In this document: piece by piece, positions 10,257-18,089 of the stretch | How positions within the stretch are numbered: the stretch's first letter is position 1 | Layout of the letters: every line of letters starts with the position of its first letter | From: Actinomycetota bacterium | Lineage (GTDB): Bacteria > Actinomycetota > Actinomycetes > S36-B12 | DNA: 64,000 nt | Assembly: GCA_016870515.1 (NCBI GenBank) | Contig: VGBL01000004.1 | Coordinates: 62,001 to 126,000 of the forward strand | Direction of reading: 5' to 3' | Translations under genes and position numbers: made by a program | Notes under the pieces: generated by a model | Told to the model about the DNA's origin: nothing | Database searches by the model: none | Seen by the model: only the letters and a program-made list of their open reading frames with translations

Positions 10257-11076
10257 GTCGAGCGCGGACGCCGCGCGCCTCCCGCCGGGCCGTGTCCGCC
10301 TCGTGCGGCGAGGTGTCCTCGACGACCTCGGCGTACTCCTCGAGCCAGCGAGCCGACAGTGGCAGGTGGCCGAGGTCGCGCAGGGCGAGCCCGCGGTCGC
10401 GCAATAACCACGGCGGCGGCTCGGGCAACGCGAGTGCGAGATCGATGGTCCACAGGCGCGTGGCCGCCCGCAGCGGATGGGCGGCCCAGGCTCGAATGTT
10501 GGCCAGGATCCGTTCGACCGTGTTGAGCGGCTGGGCGGGTGCGAGGTGGTCCCGCCTGAAGGGCTGGCCCGTGCGTTCGACCAGATCGCGAGCGGCATCG
10601 AAGCGAAGCAGCCGGCCGCCGGACCACGGGTCGACAAGGAGTCGGTTGCCGTCGGGGAGGTCGGGGTGGAAGGTGTCGGGATCTCCGATCGCGACGACGA
10701 AGTGACCCGGCAGCCCGACGCCGTACGCCGCGATGCCGACTCGGCGGGCCACCTCCGTCCACACGGTGGACAGCAGGATCGGCAGGCCTCGGCGGCGCCG
10801 GAGCACCTCGGGCAGGAGCGACGAGGCGAGCGTCTCGTAGTCCCGTGCCACCCCGCTGAAGTCGCCGAGCACGGCGGCCAGGCGCTCGTGGGGGTCGCCC
10901 TCATCGGGTACGCGTTGGGCCAGGCGGTCAAGTGCGGCCACGCCCCGGGCGAGATAGGAGTCGACGTTCCCCTCCGTGGGAAGGGCCTCGGCGGCGATGA
11001 GCAGGCAGGCAAGGTCGAGTCGGTCGGGGGAGTCGGCCATGACGGCGCGGAACATGTGCCGGGACGCGCGAGTCAT
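10249..11076 (-). CDS. SirB1-like transglutaminase-superfamily protein
   Basis: A 275-residue protein of the SirB1/Transglut_core2 family. The hallmark RRRGLPILLSTVW segment (about residues 85-97) and GLPGHFVV (about 113-120) are present; a Cys nucleophile is not evident, so it may not be an active transglutaminase. It lacks the C-terminal TPR region strongly. ATG at 11076 was chosen because GACCAT lies exactly 6 nt upstream; a much longer open frame runs through the ferredoxin gene on the other strand and is not real. Function unknown. Divergent from the ferredoxin gene and convergent with the VanW-like gene. Confidence 0.8.
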   Translation of the reverse strand: MTRASRHMFRAVMADSPDRLDLACLLIAAEALPTEGNVDSYLARGVAALDRLAQRVPDEGDPHERLAAVLGDFSGVARDYETLASSLLPEVLRRRRGLPILLSTVWTEVARRVGIAAYGVGLPGHFVVAIGDPDTFHPDLPDGNRLLVDPWSGGRLLRFDAARDLVERTGQPFRRDHLAPAQPLNTVERILANIRAWAAHPLRAATRLWTIDLALALPEPPPWLLRDRGLALRDLGHLPLSARWLEEYAEVVEDTSPHEADTARREARGVRARLN

Positions 11077-11169
11077 GCCCCGATGGTCGCACCCGGTACG
11101 GTGTCCCCGGCGACGACGTCGCCCGGTGGGCCGGCCGGCTCGCCGTCCGACCCGGCGAAAGGCGAGCAG

Positions 11170-11496
11170 GTGACCTACGTCATCGCATTCCCCTGTGTCG
11201 ACTTGAAGGACAAGTCCTGCATCGAGGAATGCCCTGTCGACTGCATCTACGAAGGCGATCGGATGCTCTACATCCAGCCCGACGAATGCGTCGATTGCGG
11301 TGCCTGCGAGCCGGTGTGCCCCGTCGAGGCCATCTTCTACGAGGATGATGTGCCCGAGGAGTGGAGCGACTACACCGCGGCCAACGCCGAGTTCTTCGCC
11401 GAGCTCGGCTCTCCGGGCGGCGCGGCCAAGCTTGGCGCCCAGGACTTCGACGCGCCGCTGCTTGCATCGGTCCCTCGCAAGGAGAGCGAGAGCTGA
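11170..11496 (+). CDS. fdxA: Seven-iron ferredoxin
   Basis: A 108-residue ferredoxin with eight cysteines in the FdxA/FdxC arrangement: C9, C17, C21, C25 and C40, C43, C46, C50, which bind one [3Fe-4S] and one [4Fe-4S] cluster. It transfers electrons in the cytoplasm. GTG at 11170 is preceded by AAAGGCGAG. TACGGT at 11097-11102 could be the -10, giving a leader of about 60 nt. Its TGA overlaps the dapC start in CTGA, an arrangement (ferredoxin then dapC) that is conserved in Actinomycetota. Confidence 0.93.
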   Translation: MTYVIAFPCVDLKDKSCIEECPVDCIYEGDRMLYIQPDECVDCGACEPVCPVEAIFYEDDVPEEWSDYTAANAEFFAELGSPGGAAKLGAQDFDAPLLASVPRKESES

Positions 11497-12575
11497 GCCT
11501 CCCTGACTTCCCTTGGGACCGCCTGGCCCCGCTCGCCGAGGTCGCCCGGTCCCACGAGTCCTTCGCCGACCTGTCCATCGGCAGTCCTGTCGATCCAACG
11601 CCGATCTTCATCCAGGACCAACTCGCTGCAGCCGCCAACGCGCCGGGCTATCCCACCGTCGCCGGCACGGAGGCCGTGCGCGGCGCGTTCGTCGACTGGC
11701 TGCGCAGGCGCGGTGGCGTCGAGATCGACCCGCTGACGGCCATTCCCTCCATCGGCTCCAAGGAACTCGTGGCCCTGCTGCCATTCCTGCTCTCCCTGGG
11801 CCCGGGAGATCGCGTCGTCGTTCCCACGGTCGCCTATCCCACGTATGCCGTGGGAGCGCTCGTCGCCGGGTGCGAGGTCGTGGTCTCCGATGACCCGGCC
11901 GCATGCGCGGGGGCGCGCCTTGTCTGGGTCAACTCTCCGTGCAACCCGTCGGGGCGCGTCGCCAGCGCGCACGAGTTGCGAGCCATGGTCGAGGCCGCGC
12001 GAGCGGCGGGTGCGGTCCTGGCGTCCGACGAGTGCTACCTGGAGTTCGGCTACGACGCCACCCCCGTCTCCGTGCTGCATCCTTCGGTCATCGGCGCGGA
12101 CCCCACCCGGGTCCTGTCGCTGCATGCGCTCTCGAAGCGCTCCAACATGGCTGGCTACCGATTCGGGGCGGTGGCGGGCGATCCGGCGCTCATCTCCCGA
12201 CTGCTGGAGATCCGCAAGCACCTGGGCCTCATGGTGCCGGCACCCGTCCAGCATGCTGCCGCTGCGGCGTGGGCCGACGACGCCCACGTCGACCTGCAGC
12301 GCGATCGCTACCTCGGGCGCCGTGCTGTGCTGCGCCCCGCCCTGGAGGCGGCGGGATTCCGGATCGACCACAGTGAGGCCGGCCTCTACCTGTGGGCGAC
12401 ACGGGGCCAGGAGTGCTGGCAGACGGTCGCCGACCTCGCCCGGCTCGGCGTTCTCGCGGCCCCGGGCGACTTCTACGGCGAGGCCGGCGCCCGCCACGTG
12501 CGCCTAGCCCTCACGGCGACCGACGAGGCCATCAGGGGCGCGGCGGAGCGCATCCGCGCCGGAGATACGGTGTGA
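11493..12575 (+). CDS. dapC: N-succinyldiaminopimelate aminotransferase
   Basis: A 360-residue fold-type I PLP aminotransferase for the DapC step of lysine/diaminopimelate synthesis. Visible motifs are SIGSPVDPTP near the start, the PLP lysine in SKRSNMAGYR, and NSPCNPSG. The start is unusual: no ATG, GTG or TTG lies in frame near the conserved N-terminus (LPDFPWDRL). A CTG at 11493 overlaps the ferredoxin stop (CTGA) and has AAGGAG 8 nt upstream, so I propose CTG initiation with translational coupling. Earlier GTG candidates sit inside fdxA and add unconserved residues. Pairs with dapD at 15.3-16.2 kb. Confidence 0.88.
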   Translation: MSLPDFPWDRLAPLAEVARSHESFADLSIGSPVDPTPIFIQDQLAAAANAPGYPTVAGTEAVRGAFVDWLRRRGGVEIDPLTAIPSIGSKELVALLPFLLSLGPGDRVVVPTVAYPTYAVGALVAGCEVVVSDDPAACAGARLVWVNSPCNPSGRVASAHELRAMVEAARAAGAVLASDECYLEFGYDATPVSVLHPSVIGADPTRVLSLHALSKRSNMAGYRFGAVAGDPALISRLLEIRKHLGLMVPAPVQHAAAAAWADDAHVDLQRDRYLGRRAVLRPALEAAGFRIDHSEAGLYLWATRGQECWQTVADLARLGVLAAPGDFYGEAGARHVRLALTATDEAIRGAAERIRAGDTV

Positions 12576-12577
12576 CC

Positions 12578-13864
12578 GTGTCGGATTACGTCCTGAACTA
12601 CCCGGGCGGGGATCTCCCGTTGGACCTCACCCCCTCGACGATCGGCGAATCCGGACTCGATATCAGCTCGATGCTGGCGACGACGGGCAACGTGACGCTC
12701 GACTACGGCTTCGTCAACACGGCTTCCTGCACGTCGGCGATCACTCACATCGATGGTGACAAGGGCATCCTGCGCTACCGCGGCTACCCCATCGAACAAC
12801 TTGCCGAGTTCTCGTCCTACCTTGAGGTCGCCTATCTCCTGATCTACGGCTACCTCCCCAGCGGCGACGAGCTCTCCGAGTTCAAGGCGCAGATCAGGCG
12901 GCACACGATGCTGCACGAGGAGTTACGCGAGTTCTTCAATGGCTTCCCGCGCGATGCCCATCCGATGCCCGTGCTGTCTTCGTCGGTGTCCGCGCTGTCG
13001 ACCTTCTATCAGGACTCACTCGATCCCTTCGATCCCGAGCAGGTTGAGATCTCCACGATCCGCCTGATGGCGAAGGTGCCCACGCTCGCTGCCTATGCCT
13101 ACAAGAAGTCGGTCGGCCAGCCCTTCATGTATCCCGACAATTCCCTGGGCTTTATCGACAACTTCCTGCGCATGACCTTCGGGGTTCCCGCTGAGCCCTA
13201 CGTCGTCGATCCGGTCGTCTCCCGCACGCTTAACATGCTGCTTTTGCTACACGCCGACCACGAGCAGAACTGCTCCACCTCCACGGTGCGTCTCGTGGGG
13301 TCCTCTCACGCCAATCTCTTCGCCTCGGTGTCCGCCGGCATTAATGCGCTGTTCGGCCCTCTTCACGGAGGCGCCAACCAGTCGGTGCTCGAGATGCTCG
13401 AGAAGATCCACATGTCGGGCGGCGGGGTCAACACATTCATTCGCCAGGTCAAGGATCGTCAGGATGGCATTCGGCTGATGGGCTTCGGCCATCGCGTCTA
13501 TAAGAACTACGACCCTCGTGCCGCCTTGGTGAAAGAGGCCGCCTACGACATCTTCGCCACGCTCGACGTTAGGGATCCGCTCCTCGACATCGCGATGCGC
13601 CTCGAAGAAGCAGCCCTTGCCGACGACTTCTTCATCTCGCGCAAGCTCTATCCCAACGTCGACTTCTACACCGGGCTCATCTACAAGGCGATGGGCTTCC
13701 CGACGCGGATGTTCACGGTGCTGTTCGCCCTGGGTCGACTCCCCGGCTGGATCGCTCAGTGGCGCGAGATGATCTCCGACCCCGACACCAAGATCGGCCG
13801 ACCGCGCCAGATCTACACCGGCGTTCCGCTCCGTGACTACGTTCCGATCGAAGACCGCACCTAA
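12578..13864 (+). CDS. gltA: Citrate synthase
   Basis: A 428-residue type II citrate synthase condensing oxaloacetate and acetyl-CoA at the entry of the TCA cycle. The catalytic set is visible: H263 in GPLHGGANQ, H305 in GFGHRVYKNYDPR and D312; H225 and H228 lie in LLHADHEQN. GTG at 12578 lies exactly 6 nt after TACGGT, itself overlapping the end of dapC, so a leaderless transcript starting inside dapC is likely. No ribosome site is needed or seen. The 3' side faces the inverted-repeat cassette. Confidence 0.95.
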   Translation: MSDYVLNYPGGDLPLDLTPSTIGESGLDISSMLATTGNVTLDYGFVNTASCTSAITHIDGDKGILRYRGYPIEQLAEFSSYLEVAYLLIYGYLPSGDELSEFKAQIRRHTMLHEELREFFNGFPRDAHPMPVLSSSVSALSTFYQDSLDPFDPEQVEISTIRLMAKVPTLAAYAYKKSVGQPFMYPDNSLGFIDNFLRMTFGVPAEPYVVDPVVSRTLNMLLLLHADHEQNCSTSTVRLVGSSHANLFASVSAGINALFGPLHGGANQSVLEMLEKIHMSGGGVNTFIRQVKDRQDGIRLMGFGHRVYKNYDPRAALVKEAAYDIFATLDVRDPLLDIAMRLEEAALADDFFISRKLYPNVDFYTGLIYKAMGFPTRMFTVLFALGRLPGWIAQWREMISDPDTKIGRPRQIYTGVPLRDYVPIEDRT

Positions 13865-13880
13865 TCACCCACCCCATCCG

Positions 13881-13954
13881 CCGTTTCTCCCACAACGTGG
13901 GACAAGCGGTGCAACTTGGTGCCCTGTCAGGGCGAAAACGACTGTTTGTCCCAG
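13881..13954 (+). repeat. Left 74-nt inverted repeat
   Basis: Starts CCGTTTCTCCCAC-AAC-GTGGGACAAGCGG, a 13-position imperfect stem with a 3-nt loop, then a second perfect palindrome GCCCTGTCAGGGC at 13921-13933, then the half-site CTGTTTGTCCCAG. It begins 17 nt after the citrate synthase stop, so the first hairpin may also serve as that gene's terminator. The rest, up to 14059, contains no gene I can support. Confidence 0.75.
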
Positions 13955-14059
13955 TTCTCGCGCGTGGACGGCCAGGTCTTGGTCGCACATGGCAAGGAAC
14001 CGATTGCCGGCGGTTGCGTCAGTGCAGGCCGGAACGGCGAGCCAGAGCCGGGGCCACCG

Positions 14060-15061
14060 CTAGGCGATGCGTCTTGATGCGATGTCCATGGCGCGCACGA
14101 TGCGGGCGATGACGACGTGAGGCCTGCGAAGCATCTCGTCCCACGTCCACCTAACGACTGTCCACCCCTGGGCCCGGAGTCGATCCTCGCGAGCCTTCTC
14201 GGCGATGAGGTCAGATCGGTCCTGGTACTTGAGCAGTCCGTCCGCCTCGCCGATGACCTTGTGATCTGGCCACGCCATGTCGGCGTATCCAATGAGGCCG
14301 TCGGCATCGAACACAGGCAACTGGAGAATGGGCTCTGGCAGACCTGCCTCGATGAGGCGGAATCGCGAAAGGGACTCGAGCGGTGTCTGGGCGCCCGGGC
14401 GGGTGAGGTCCAAGGCCTTGCGTACCGTCCCGATTCCCTTGATCCTGTGCCAGTCTTCGACGAGGTCAGACAGTCGGTCCTGTTGCGTGGAGTCGCGCCA
14501 CAGAAGTGAATCGAGAGTGGCCACCGCCCACATGAGCTCCGACTGGGCTGCGGTCGTCAAGGCTGCGGTTGCCAAGTCGACCGTGGGTATCCCGTCAACC
14601 ACTGTTAGGTGCGCCTCGTTGAGCGCATGCGAATGAATCGAGACCGACCCAAGCTCCGTTGATCCCGAGATGCGTCGACGAAATGCGCGCTGGTCGTGGA
14701 GTAAGGGGCGAACGATCGACACGTGCGAGCGGAGCGCTTGATCAACGGTGAGTTCATGAAGGGCTGCTGCGCTCGCGGCAAAGGCATAGGCAGGGCCGGG
14801 CAGGGACGCCATGGCTGCGGAGAGAAAGATGGACGTCCTGGCTCGAGGGTCTCCGGCGGACCTGAAAACGTCCGTGTCGATGTAGACACCGTGGTGAAGG
14901 CGCGTCCACCAGCCCCGCCTCACAAACGTCCGGATGACCGCGTGATCGATGCCCAAGGCATCAAGGTCCGCACGTTGGAAGATCCCGTGACGACGGTGGG
15001 CATGTGCCTGCACGGCGTCGCGCAGAGCCAGGTGCTCGAGTTGGCGTCGGCCGCTAGTCAC
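14060..15061 (-). CDS. AbiEi-type winged-helix protein with DUF559/Vsr-like nuclease domain
   Basis: A 333-residue two-domain protein. The N-terminal part (about residues 20-60, HGIFQRADLDALGI...RRGWWTRLHHGVY) looks like the winged-helix domain of AbiEi-type antitoxins. The C-terminal about 100 residues resemble the DUF559/Vsr branch of the PD-(D/E)XK nucleases: D261 in GYADMAWPD, E272 and D274 in VIGEADG, then REDRLRAQGWTVVRWTWDE. GTG at 15061 is preferred because CACAGT lies exactly 6 nt upstream; GTG at 15013 is possible. No toxin partner (AbiEii) is adjacent, so a classic type IV toxin-antitoxin pair is unlikely. It is the only gene in the inverted-repeat cassette. Whether it cuts DNA or binds the repeats is unknown. 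Confidence 0.75.
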   Translation of the reverse strand: MTSGRRQLEHLALRDAVQAHAHRRHGIFQRADLDALGIDHAVIRTFVRRGWWTRLHHGVYIDTDVFRSAGDPRARTSIFLSAAMASLPGPAYAFAASAAALHELTVDQALRSHVSIVRPLLHDQRAFRRRISGSTELGSVSIHSHALNEAHLTVVDGIPTVDLATAALTTAAQSELMWAVATLDSLLWRDSTQQDRLSDLVEDWHRIKGIGTVRKALDLTRPGAQTPLESLSRFRLIEAGLPEPILQLPVFDADGLIGYADMAWPDHKVIGEADGLLKYQDRSDLIAEKAREDRLRAQGWTVVRWTWDEMLRRPHVVIARIVRAMDIASRRIA

Positions 15062-15128
15062 GCGGGCACTGTGGAGTCGAGCCAGCTGATTGGCAATCGG
15101 CTGTCCACAGGCGCGGCGTTCATCCCCA

Positions 15129-15144
15129 GGCCTGCGCGCAGGCC
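15129..15144. promoter_or_regulatory. Perfect 16-bp palindrome upstream of the cassette gene
   Basis: GGCCTGCGCGCAGGCC lies about 68 nt upstream of the GTG at 15061 and inside the cassette. It could be an operator for the winged-helix domain of the encoded protein; this is inference from position and symmetry only. Confidence 0.35.
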
Positions 15145-15182
15145 AGGGACCCCGGCACCCCTGCACACGCCGCGCCTGAAGC

Positions 15183-15256
15183 CTGGGACAAACGGTGACT
15201 TAGGGCCCCCATCAGGGGTCAAACGCACCGTTTATCCCACTTTGTGGGACAAACGG
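15183..15256 (-). repeat. Right 74-nt inverted repeat
   Basis: Reverse complement of the left repeat's plan: CCGTTTGTCCCAC-AAA-GTGGGATAAACGG forms a 13-bp stem including one G-T wobble, followed by a CCCC/GGGG mini-hairpin at about 15207-15218 and the half-site CCGTTTGTCCCAG. It ends 21 nt from the dapD stop (15278), so it could also terminate dapD transcription. Confidence 0.75.
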
Positions 15257-15277
15257 AGAGGGGTTGAGGGGGTGCGG

Positions 15278-16213
15278 CTAGTCGTTGGCGTGCAGGGCGG
15301 TGTTGAGGCCGCCCCAGCCGCCCTCGCGCAACACGACCTCGATGGCGCCGCTTTGCGAGTTGCGCCGGAAGAGGAGTCCGCTGCCACCGGAGAGTTCGCG
15401 CGCCTTGACGACATTGCCGTCGGGCAGCGTCACCCTGGCTCCTGCGGTCACGTAGGTGCCGGCCTCGACGATGCAGCGATCGCCGAGGCTGATGCCGATG
15501 CCGGCGTTGGCCCCGATGAGGCAGCCTTCGCCGACGCTGATGACGTCGGTGCCGCCCCCTGAGAGCGTGCCCATGATGGATGCGCCGCCCCCGATATCGG
15601 AGCCGTCACCCACGACGACTCCCGCGGATATCCGCCCTTCCACCATCGACGTGCCGAGGGTGCCCGCATTGAAGTTGACGAAGCCCTCGTGCATCACGAC
15701 GGTTCCCTCCGCCAGGTGGGCGCCGAGTCGCACGCGATCGGCGTCGGCGATCCGCACACCGGACGGGATCACGTAGTCGACCATGCGGGGGAACCTGTCG
15801 ATGCCGAGCACGATGAGGCTCTCGCCGTGGGTGCGTGCTCGCAATCGGGCATCGGTCATGGCATCGGGCGCGACCGGTCCGCGCGACGTCCACGCGACCA
15901 GCGGGAGCACGCCGAAGATCCCGTCGAGGTTGATGGTGTGCGGGAGAGCGAGGCGGTGCGAGAGCAGGTGGAGTCGCAGGTAGGCATCGGCCGCATCACC
16001 CGGTGGCGACTGCAGGTCGTCGATGCACGTCAGGATCGGGCGTACGTCGACGCCGCGGATGTCGTCTCGGCGGCTGGCCGCATCGATGCCCGCGACGGCG
16101 AGGGGCACGGAGCCCAGGGCAGGATGGGGATACCAGGCGTCGAGAAGGGCGCCGCCCGCGTAGGTCGCGAGCCCGTGAGCACAGGCGGGGCCGGTGACGG
16201 GTTCGAGATCCAC
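15278..16213 (-). CDS. dapD: Tetrahydrodipicolinate N-succinyltransferase
   Basis: A 311-residue acyltransferase of diaminopimelate synthesis, succinylating tetrahydrodipicolinate before DapC. The C-terminal half has left-handed beta-helix hexapeptide repeats ([33 protein letters not shown]), and [19 protein letters not shown] is characteristic of the actinobacterial long DapD type. GTG at 16213 ([10 protein letters not shown]) was chosen because TAACGT lies 7 nt upstream; the open frame continues much further but without conserved sequence. Length agrees with actinobacterial DapD. Confidence 0.92.
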   Translation of the reverse strand: MDLEPVTGPACAHGLATYAGGALLDAWYPHPALGSVPLAVAGIDAASRRDDIRGVDVRPILTCIDDLQSPPGDAADAYLRLHLLSHRLALPHTINLDGIFGVLPLVAWTSRGPVAPDAMTDARLRARTHGESLIVLGIDRFPRMVDYVIPSGVRIADADRVRLGAHLAEGTVVMHEGFVNFNAGTLGTSMVEGRISAGVVVGDGSDIGGGASIMGTLSGGGTDVISVGEGCLIGANAGIGISLGDRCIVEAGTYVTAGARVTLPDGNVVKARELSGGSGLLFRRNSQSGAIEVVLREGGWGGLNTALHAND

Positions 16214-16274
16214 GCGGGCGACGTTAGCCCATCGTCGAGCACCCGGACGGGTCGGCCAAGCCGACCCGGGACGG

Positions 16275-16826
16275 CTAGGCCTGCTTGACCGCCTCGATGT
16301 CGAGCTCGAGCTTGACGGTGTCGCCGACGAGCACGCCGCCGGTCTCCAGCGCGACGTTCCAGACGAGGCCGAACTCCTTGCGGCTGATCTCGGCCTTGCC
16401 CTCGAAGCCAATGCGGGTGTTGCCCCACGGGTCCTGGTTGACTCCGAGCAGCTCGAACTTGACGTCGACCGAGTGGGTGACGCCGTGGATGGTGAGGTCA
16501 CCGGTGACGATGAACTCGTCGTCGTCCTTCTGGGTGACCGCGGTGCTCGTGAAGGTGAGTGTGGGGAACTGGTCGACGTCGAGGAAGTCGGCGGACTTCA
16601 CGTGGGCATCACGCTCGTCATTGGAGGACGTGAAGCTGGAAGTGACGATCGTGAGCACAGCGGAGGACTTGGCCGGATCGGCGCCATCAAGCGTGAGCGT
16701 GCCGGTGAATTCGGTGAAGCCGCCGCGCACCTTGGCGATCATCGCGTGACGCGCGACGAAGCCGACGGTGGAGTGGGTGGGGTCGATTTGCCAGGTGCCG
16801 GTGGTGGCGGCAAGGTCGGCACTCAT
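16275..16826 (-). CDS. YceI-family lipocalin-like protein
   Basis: A 183-residue YceI protein: [19 protein letters not shown] opens the beta-barrel, followed by [26 protein letters not shown] and [12 protein letters not shown], all family landmarks. YceI proteins bind isoprenoid-like ligands; no signal peptide is present here, so it is probably cytoplasmic. ATG at 16826 has GGAAGG upstream; an in-frame ATG further up lies in the operator region. A palindromic operator sits immediately upstream. The gene is followed by dapD in the same direction after 61 nt. Confidence 0.9.
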   Translation of the reverse strand: MSADLAATTGTWQIDPTHSTVGFVARHAMIAKVRGGFTEFTGTLTLDGADPAKSSAVLTIVTSSFTSSNDERDAHVKSADFLDVDQFPTLTFTSTAVTQKDDDEFIVTGDLTIHGVTHSVDVKFELLGVNQDPWGNTRIGFEGKAEISRKEFGLVWNVALETGGVLVGDTVKLELDIEAVKQA

Positions 16827-16849
16827 GGGGTCCTTCCGGGTCGCGAGTG

Positions 16850-16869
16850 ATGGTTGAGTGTTCAACCAT
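16850..16869. promoter_or_regulatory. 20-bp palindromic operator, MarR-type, upstream of the yceI gene
   Basis: ATGGTTGAGTGTTCAACCAT has perfect 8-nt arms around GTGT. TTGA-N4-TCAA cores are typical of MarR/OhrR-type repressors. On the minus strand it overlaps the possible -10 TATGGT and lies 24 nt before the yceI start, so a bound repressor would block initiation. No MarR gene is in the window. Confidence 0.6.
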
Positions 16870-16897
16870 ATTGCCCGCGACCCGGAAGGTCAAGTCC

Positions 16898-17434
16898 TCA
16901 GTCGCGAGGCGGCATCGCGTGGATGTCTTCGGCCGTGACCGCGGTGCCCTCCACCGTCGCCCGCACGTGGACCTCGTCGCCGACCTGGGCTGGCGTGTCT
17001 TCGGCGCGGCCGCGCTCCTGTTCGGTCGCTGCGGTGATGGCGTAGGTCGCGGTGAAGCCGTCGGTGCTCGCCACCGTGATGGATGTGGCGGAGACCGCCG
17101 TGGCCTGGCCCTCCTGCAGGCGCAGGGTCACGACGGGCCCGTCGGGGCGCTCGACGACGAGTTCGCCGTGCAGGACGTCGCCCCCCGGTCGGCCGGGGCG
17201 TCCTCGGCCGGGGCCGGGGCGTCCTCGGCCGGGGCCGTGGCATCCTCGGCCGGGGCCGGGGTCACCCATGCCGGGCCGCTCGGGCCGGCGGTCGTCGGTC
17301 GGTGAGCCAACCGGTGGCTGGCCGTGCTGGCCGAGGGCGACCATGGTCGCCGCGGCTGCGGCTGCGCCCCCCGCGAGTACGGCGACGCCGAGGACGCCAG
17401 CGGCCGAGATCACCACGATCCTGGAGGTCTTCAT
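16898..17434 (-). CDS. Secreted protein with Gly-Pro-Arg repeats
   Basis: A 178-residue protein with a Sec-type N-terminus (MKTSRI then a long Ala/Val hydrophobic stretch to about residue 33). Residues about 55-90 are a GPGRGRP-like repeat region encoded by a 21-bp DNA repeat. The C-terminal about 85 residues (ELVVERPDGPVVTLRLQEG...VGDEVHVRATVEG) form a beta-rich domain resembling DUF5666-type modules. ATG at 17434 has AAGGGAG upstream. Function unknown. Confidence 0.7.
   Translation of the reverse strand: MKTSRIVVISAAGVLGVAVLAGGAAAAAATMVALGQHGQPPVGSPTDDRRPERPGMGDPGPGRGCHGPGRGRPGPGRGRPGRPGGDVLHGELVVERPDGPVVTLRLQEGQATAVSATSITVASTDGFTATYAITAATEQERGRAEDTPAQVGDEVHVRATVEGTAVTAEDIHAMPPRD
17190..17270. 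repeat. 21-bp tandem repeat in the secreted-protein gene
   Basis: About three to four copies of GGGGCGTCCTCGGCCGGGGCC with a few substitutions. The unit is a multiple of three, so the reading frame is preserved and each copy adds seven residues. Confidence 0.7.
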
Positions 17435-17552
17435 GGGACTCCCTTCTGCGACGCGGCGTTCGCCGGGCGCATGGTCAGCCTGCGTCCATGACGTGCGAGA
17501 GCCGTGTGCCCCGGGTAAGCGTCACGTAAGAGCCGTGCCACGATAGTTGGCC

Positions 17553-17855
17553 ATGAGCCTGCTCTTCCTCCTGATCGGCGTCGCCGTGATCGGCGGCGTG
17601 GTCGTGCTCGCCACAGGCCGGGTGCAAGGCTCGCTGTCCGAGCCGGAGCCACCCGCCGGCGACCTGCCCGCCGACCTTGCCGACGTGCGGATCGATCAGG
17701 CTTTGCGTGGCTACCGCATGGACCAGGTCGACGCGCTCGTGGAGCGCCTCGAAGCCGAGGTCTCCGCGCGCGATGAGCAGTTGGCCGAGCAGCAGGCCGA
17801 GATCGACCGACTGCGTGCCGCCCGGGGGGAGTTCCCGCCCCCCCATGGGGGATAA
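17553..17855 (+). CDS. Small DivIVA-domain membrane-anchored protein
   Basis: A 100-residue protein with an N-terminal membrane segment (about 2-22) and a short DivIVA-like module (LRGYRMDQVDALVERLEAEV, about 51-72) running into a coiled coil. Similar small actinobacterial proteins exist next to DUF3117 genes. ATG at 17553 follows GATAGT by 5 nt and lacks a ribosome site. It is likely a polar or septal membrane protein, by family analogy only. Confidence 0.75.
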   Translation: MSLLFLLIGVAVIGGVVVLATGRVQGSLSEPEPPAGDLPADLADVRIDQALRGYRMDQVDALVERLEAEVSARDEQLAEQQAEIDRLRAARGEFPPPHGG

Positions 17856-17911
17856 TGCTGTGACACCGCCGGGCGGCGGGGGTCGGATGCGTTCCCACGA
17901 AGGGGGTCACG

Positions 17912-18079
17912 ATGGCCGCCATGAAGCCGCGTACCGGCGATGGGCCCATGGAGGTGACCAAGGAGGGGCGTGGCTACGTCATGCGCGTGCCCCTCGAGGG
18001 GGGCGGACGCCTCGTGGTCGAACTGAACGGCGCTGAGGCGAAGGAATTGGGCGACAAGCTGCTCGCCGTCTTCGGCTGA
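17912..18079 (+). CDS. DUF3117 family protein
   Basis: A 55-residue protein (MAAMKPRTGDGPMEVTKEGR...) that matches the highly conserved actinobacterial DUF3117 family over its whole length. It is too short for many gene callers. GATAAT at 17851-17856, at the end of the DivIVA-like gene, is a plausible -10. Function unknown; conserved position near dapD and the O-methyltransferase. Confidence 0.88.
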   Translation: MAAMKPRTGDGPMEVTKEGRGYVMRVPLEGGGRLVVELNGAEAKELGDKLLAVFG

Positions 18080-18089
18080 TCTCGCACCC

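Larger units (their letters stand above)
13881..15256. mobile_element. Putative REP-like cassette: one AbiEi/DUF559 gene within 74-nt inverted repeats
   Basis: A 1376-bp unit between citrate synthase and dapD. The two ends are 74 nt each and, when one is reverse-complemented, align end to end without gaps: identical in CCGTTT, TCCCACAA, GTGGGA, CGGTGC and the inner GTTTGTCCCAG, while the middle differs but keeps a small hairpin. Only one gene lies inside, on the minus strand. No direct target duplication is obvious at the outer borders. The layout resembles a REP/RAYT unit, but the encoded protein is not a Y1 transposase. Mobility is an inference; an alternative is a pair of related terminators or operators. 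Confidence 0.5.

Noticed and set aside
13861-13880. Target-site duplication at the borders of the inverted-repeat cassette
   Set aside because: Outer flanks (ending CCATCCG on the left, starting AGAGGGG on the right) show no direct repeat beyond pyrimidine/purine bias.
13861-15280. Classic type IV toxin-antitoxin (AbiEi/AbiEii) locus
   Set aside because: Only the antitoxin-like domain is present, fused to a nuclease-like domain; no AbiEii nucleotidyltransferase gene is adjacent.
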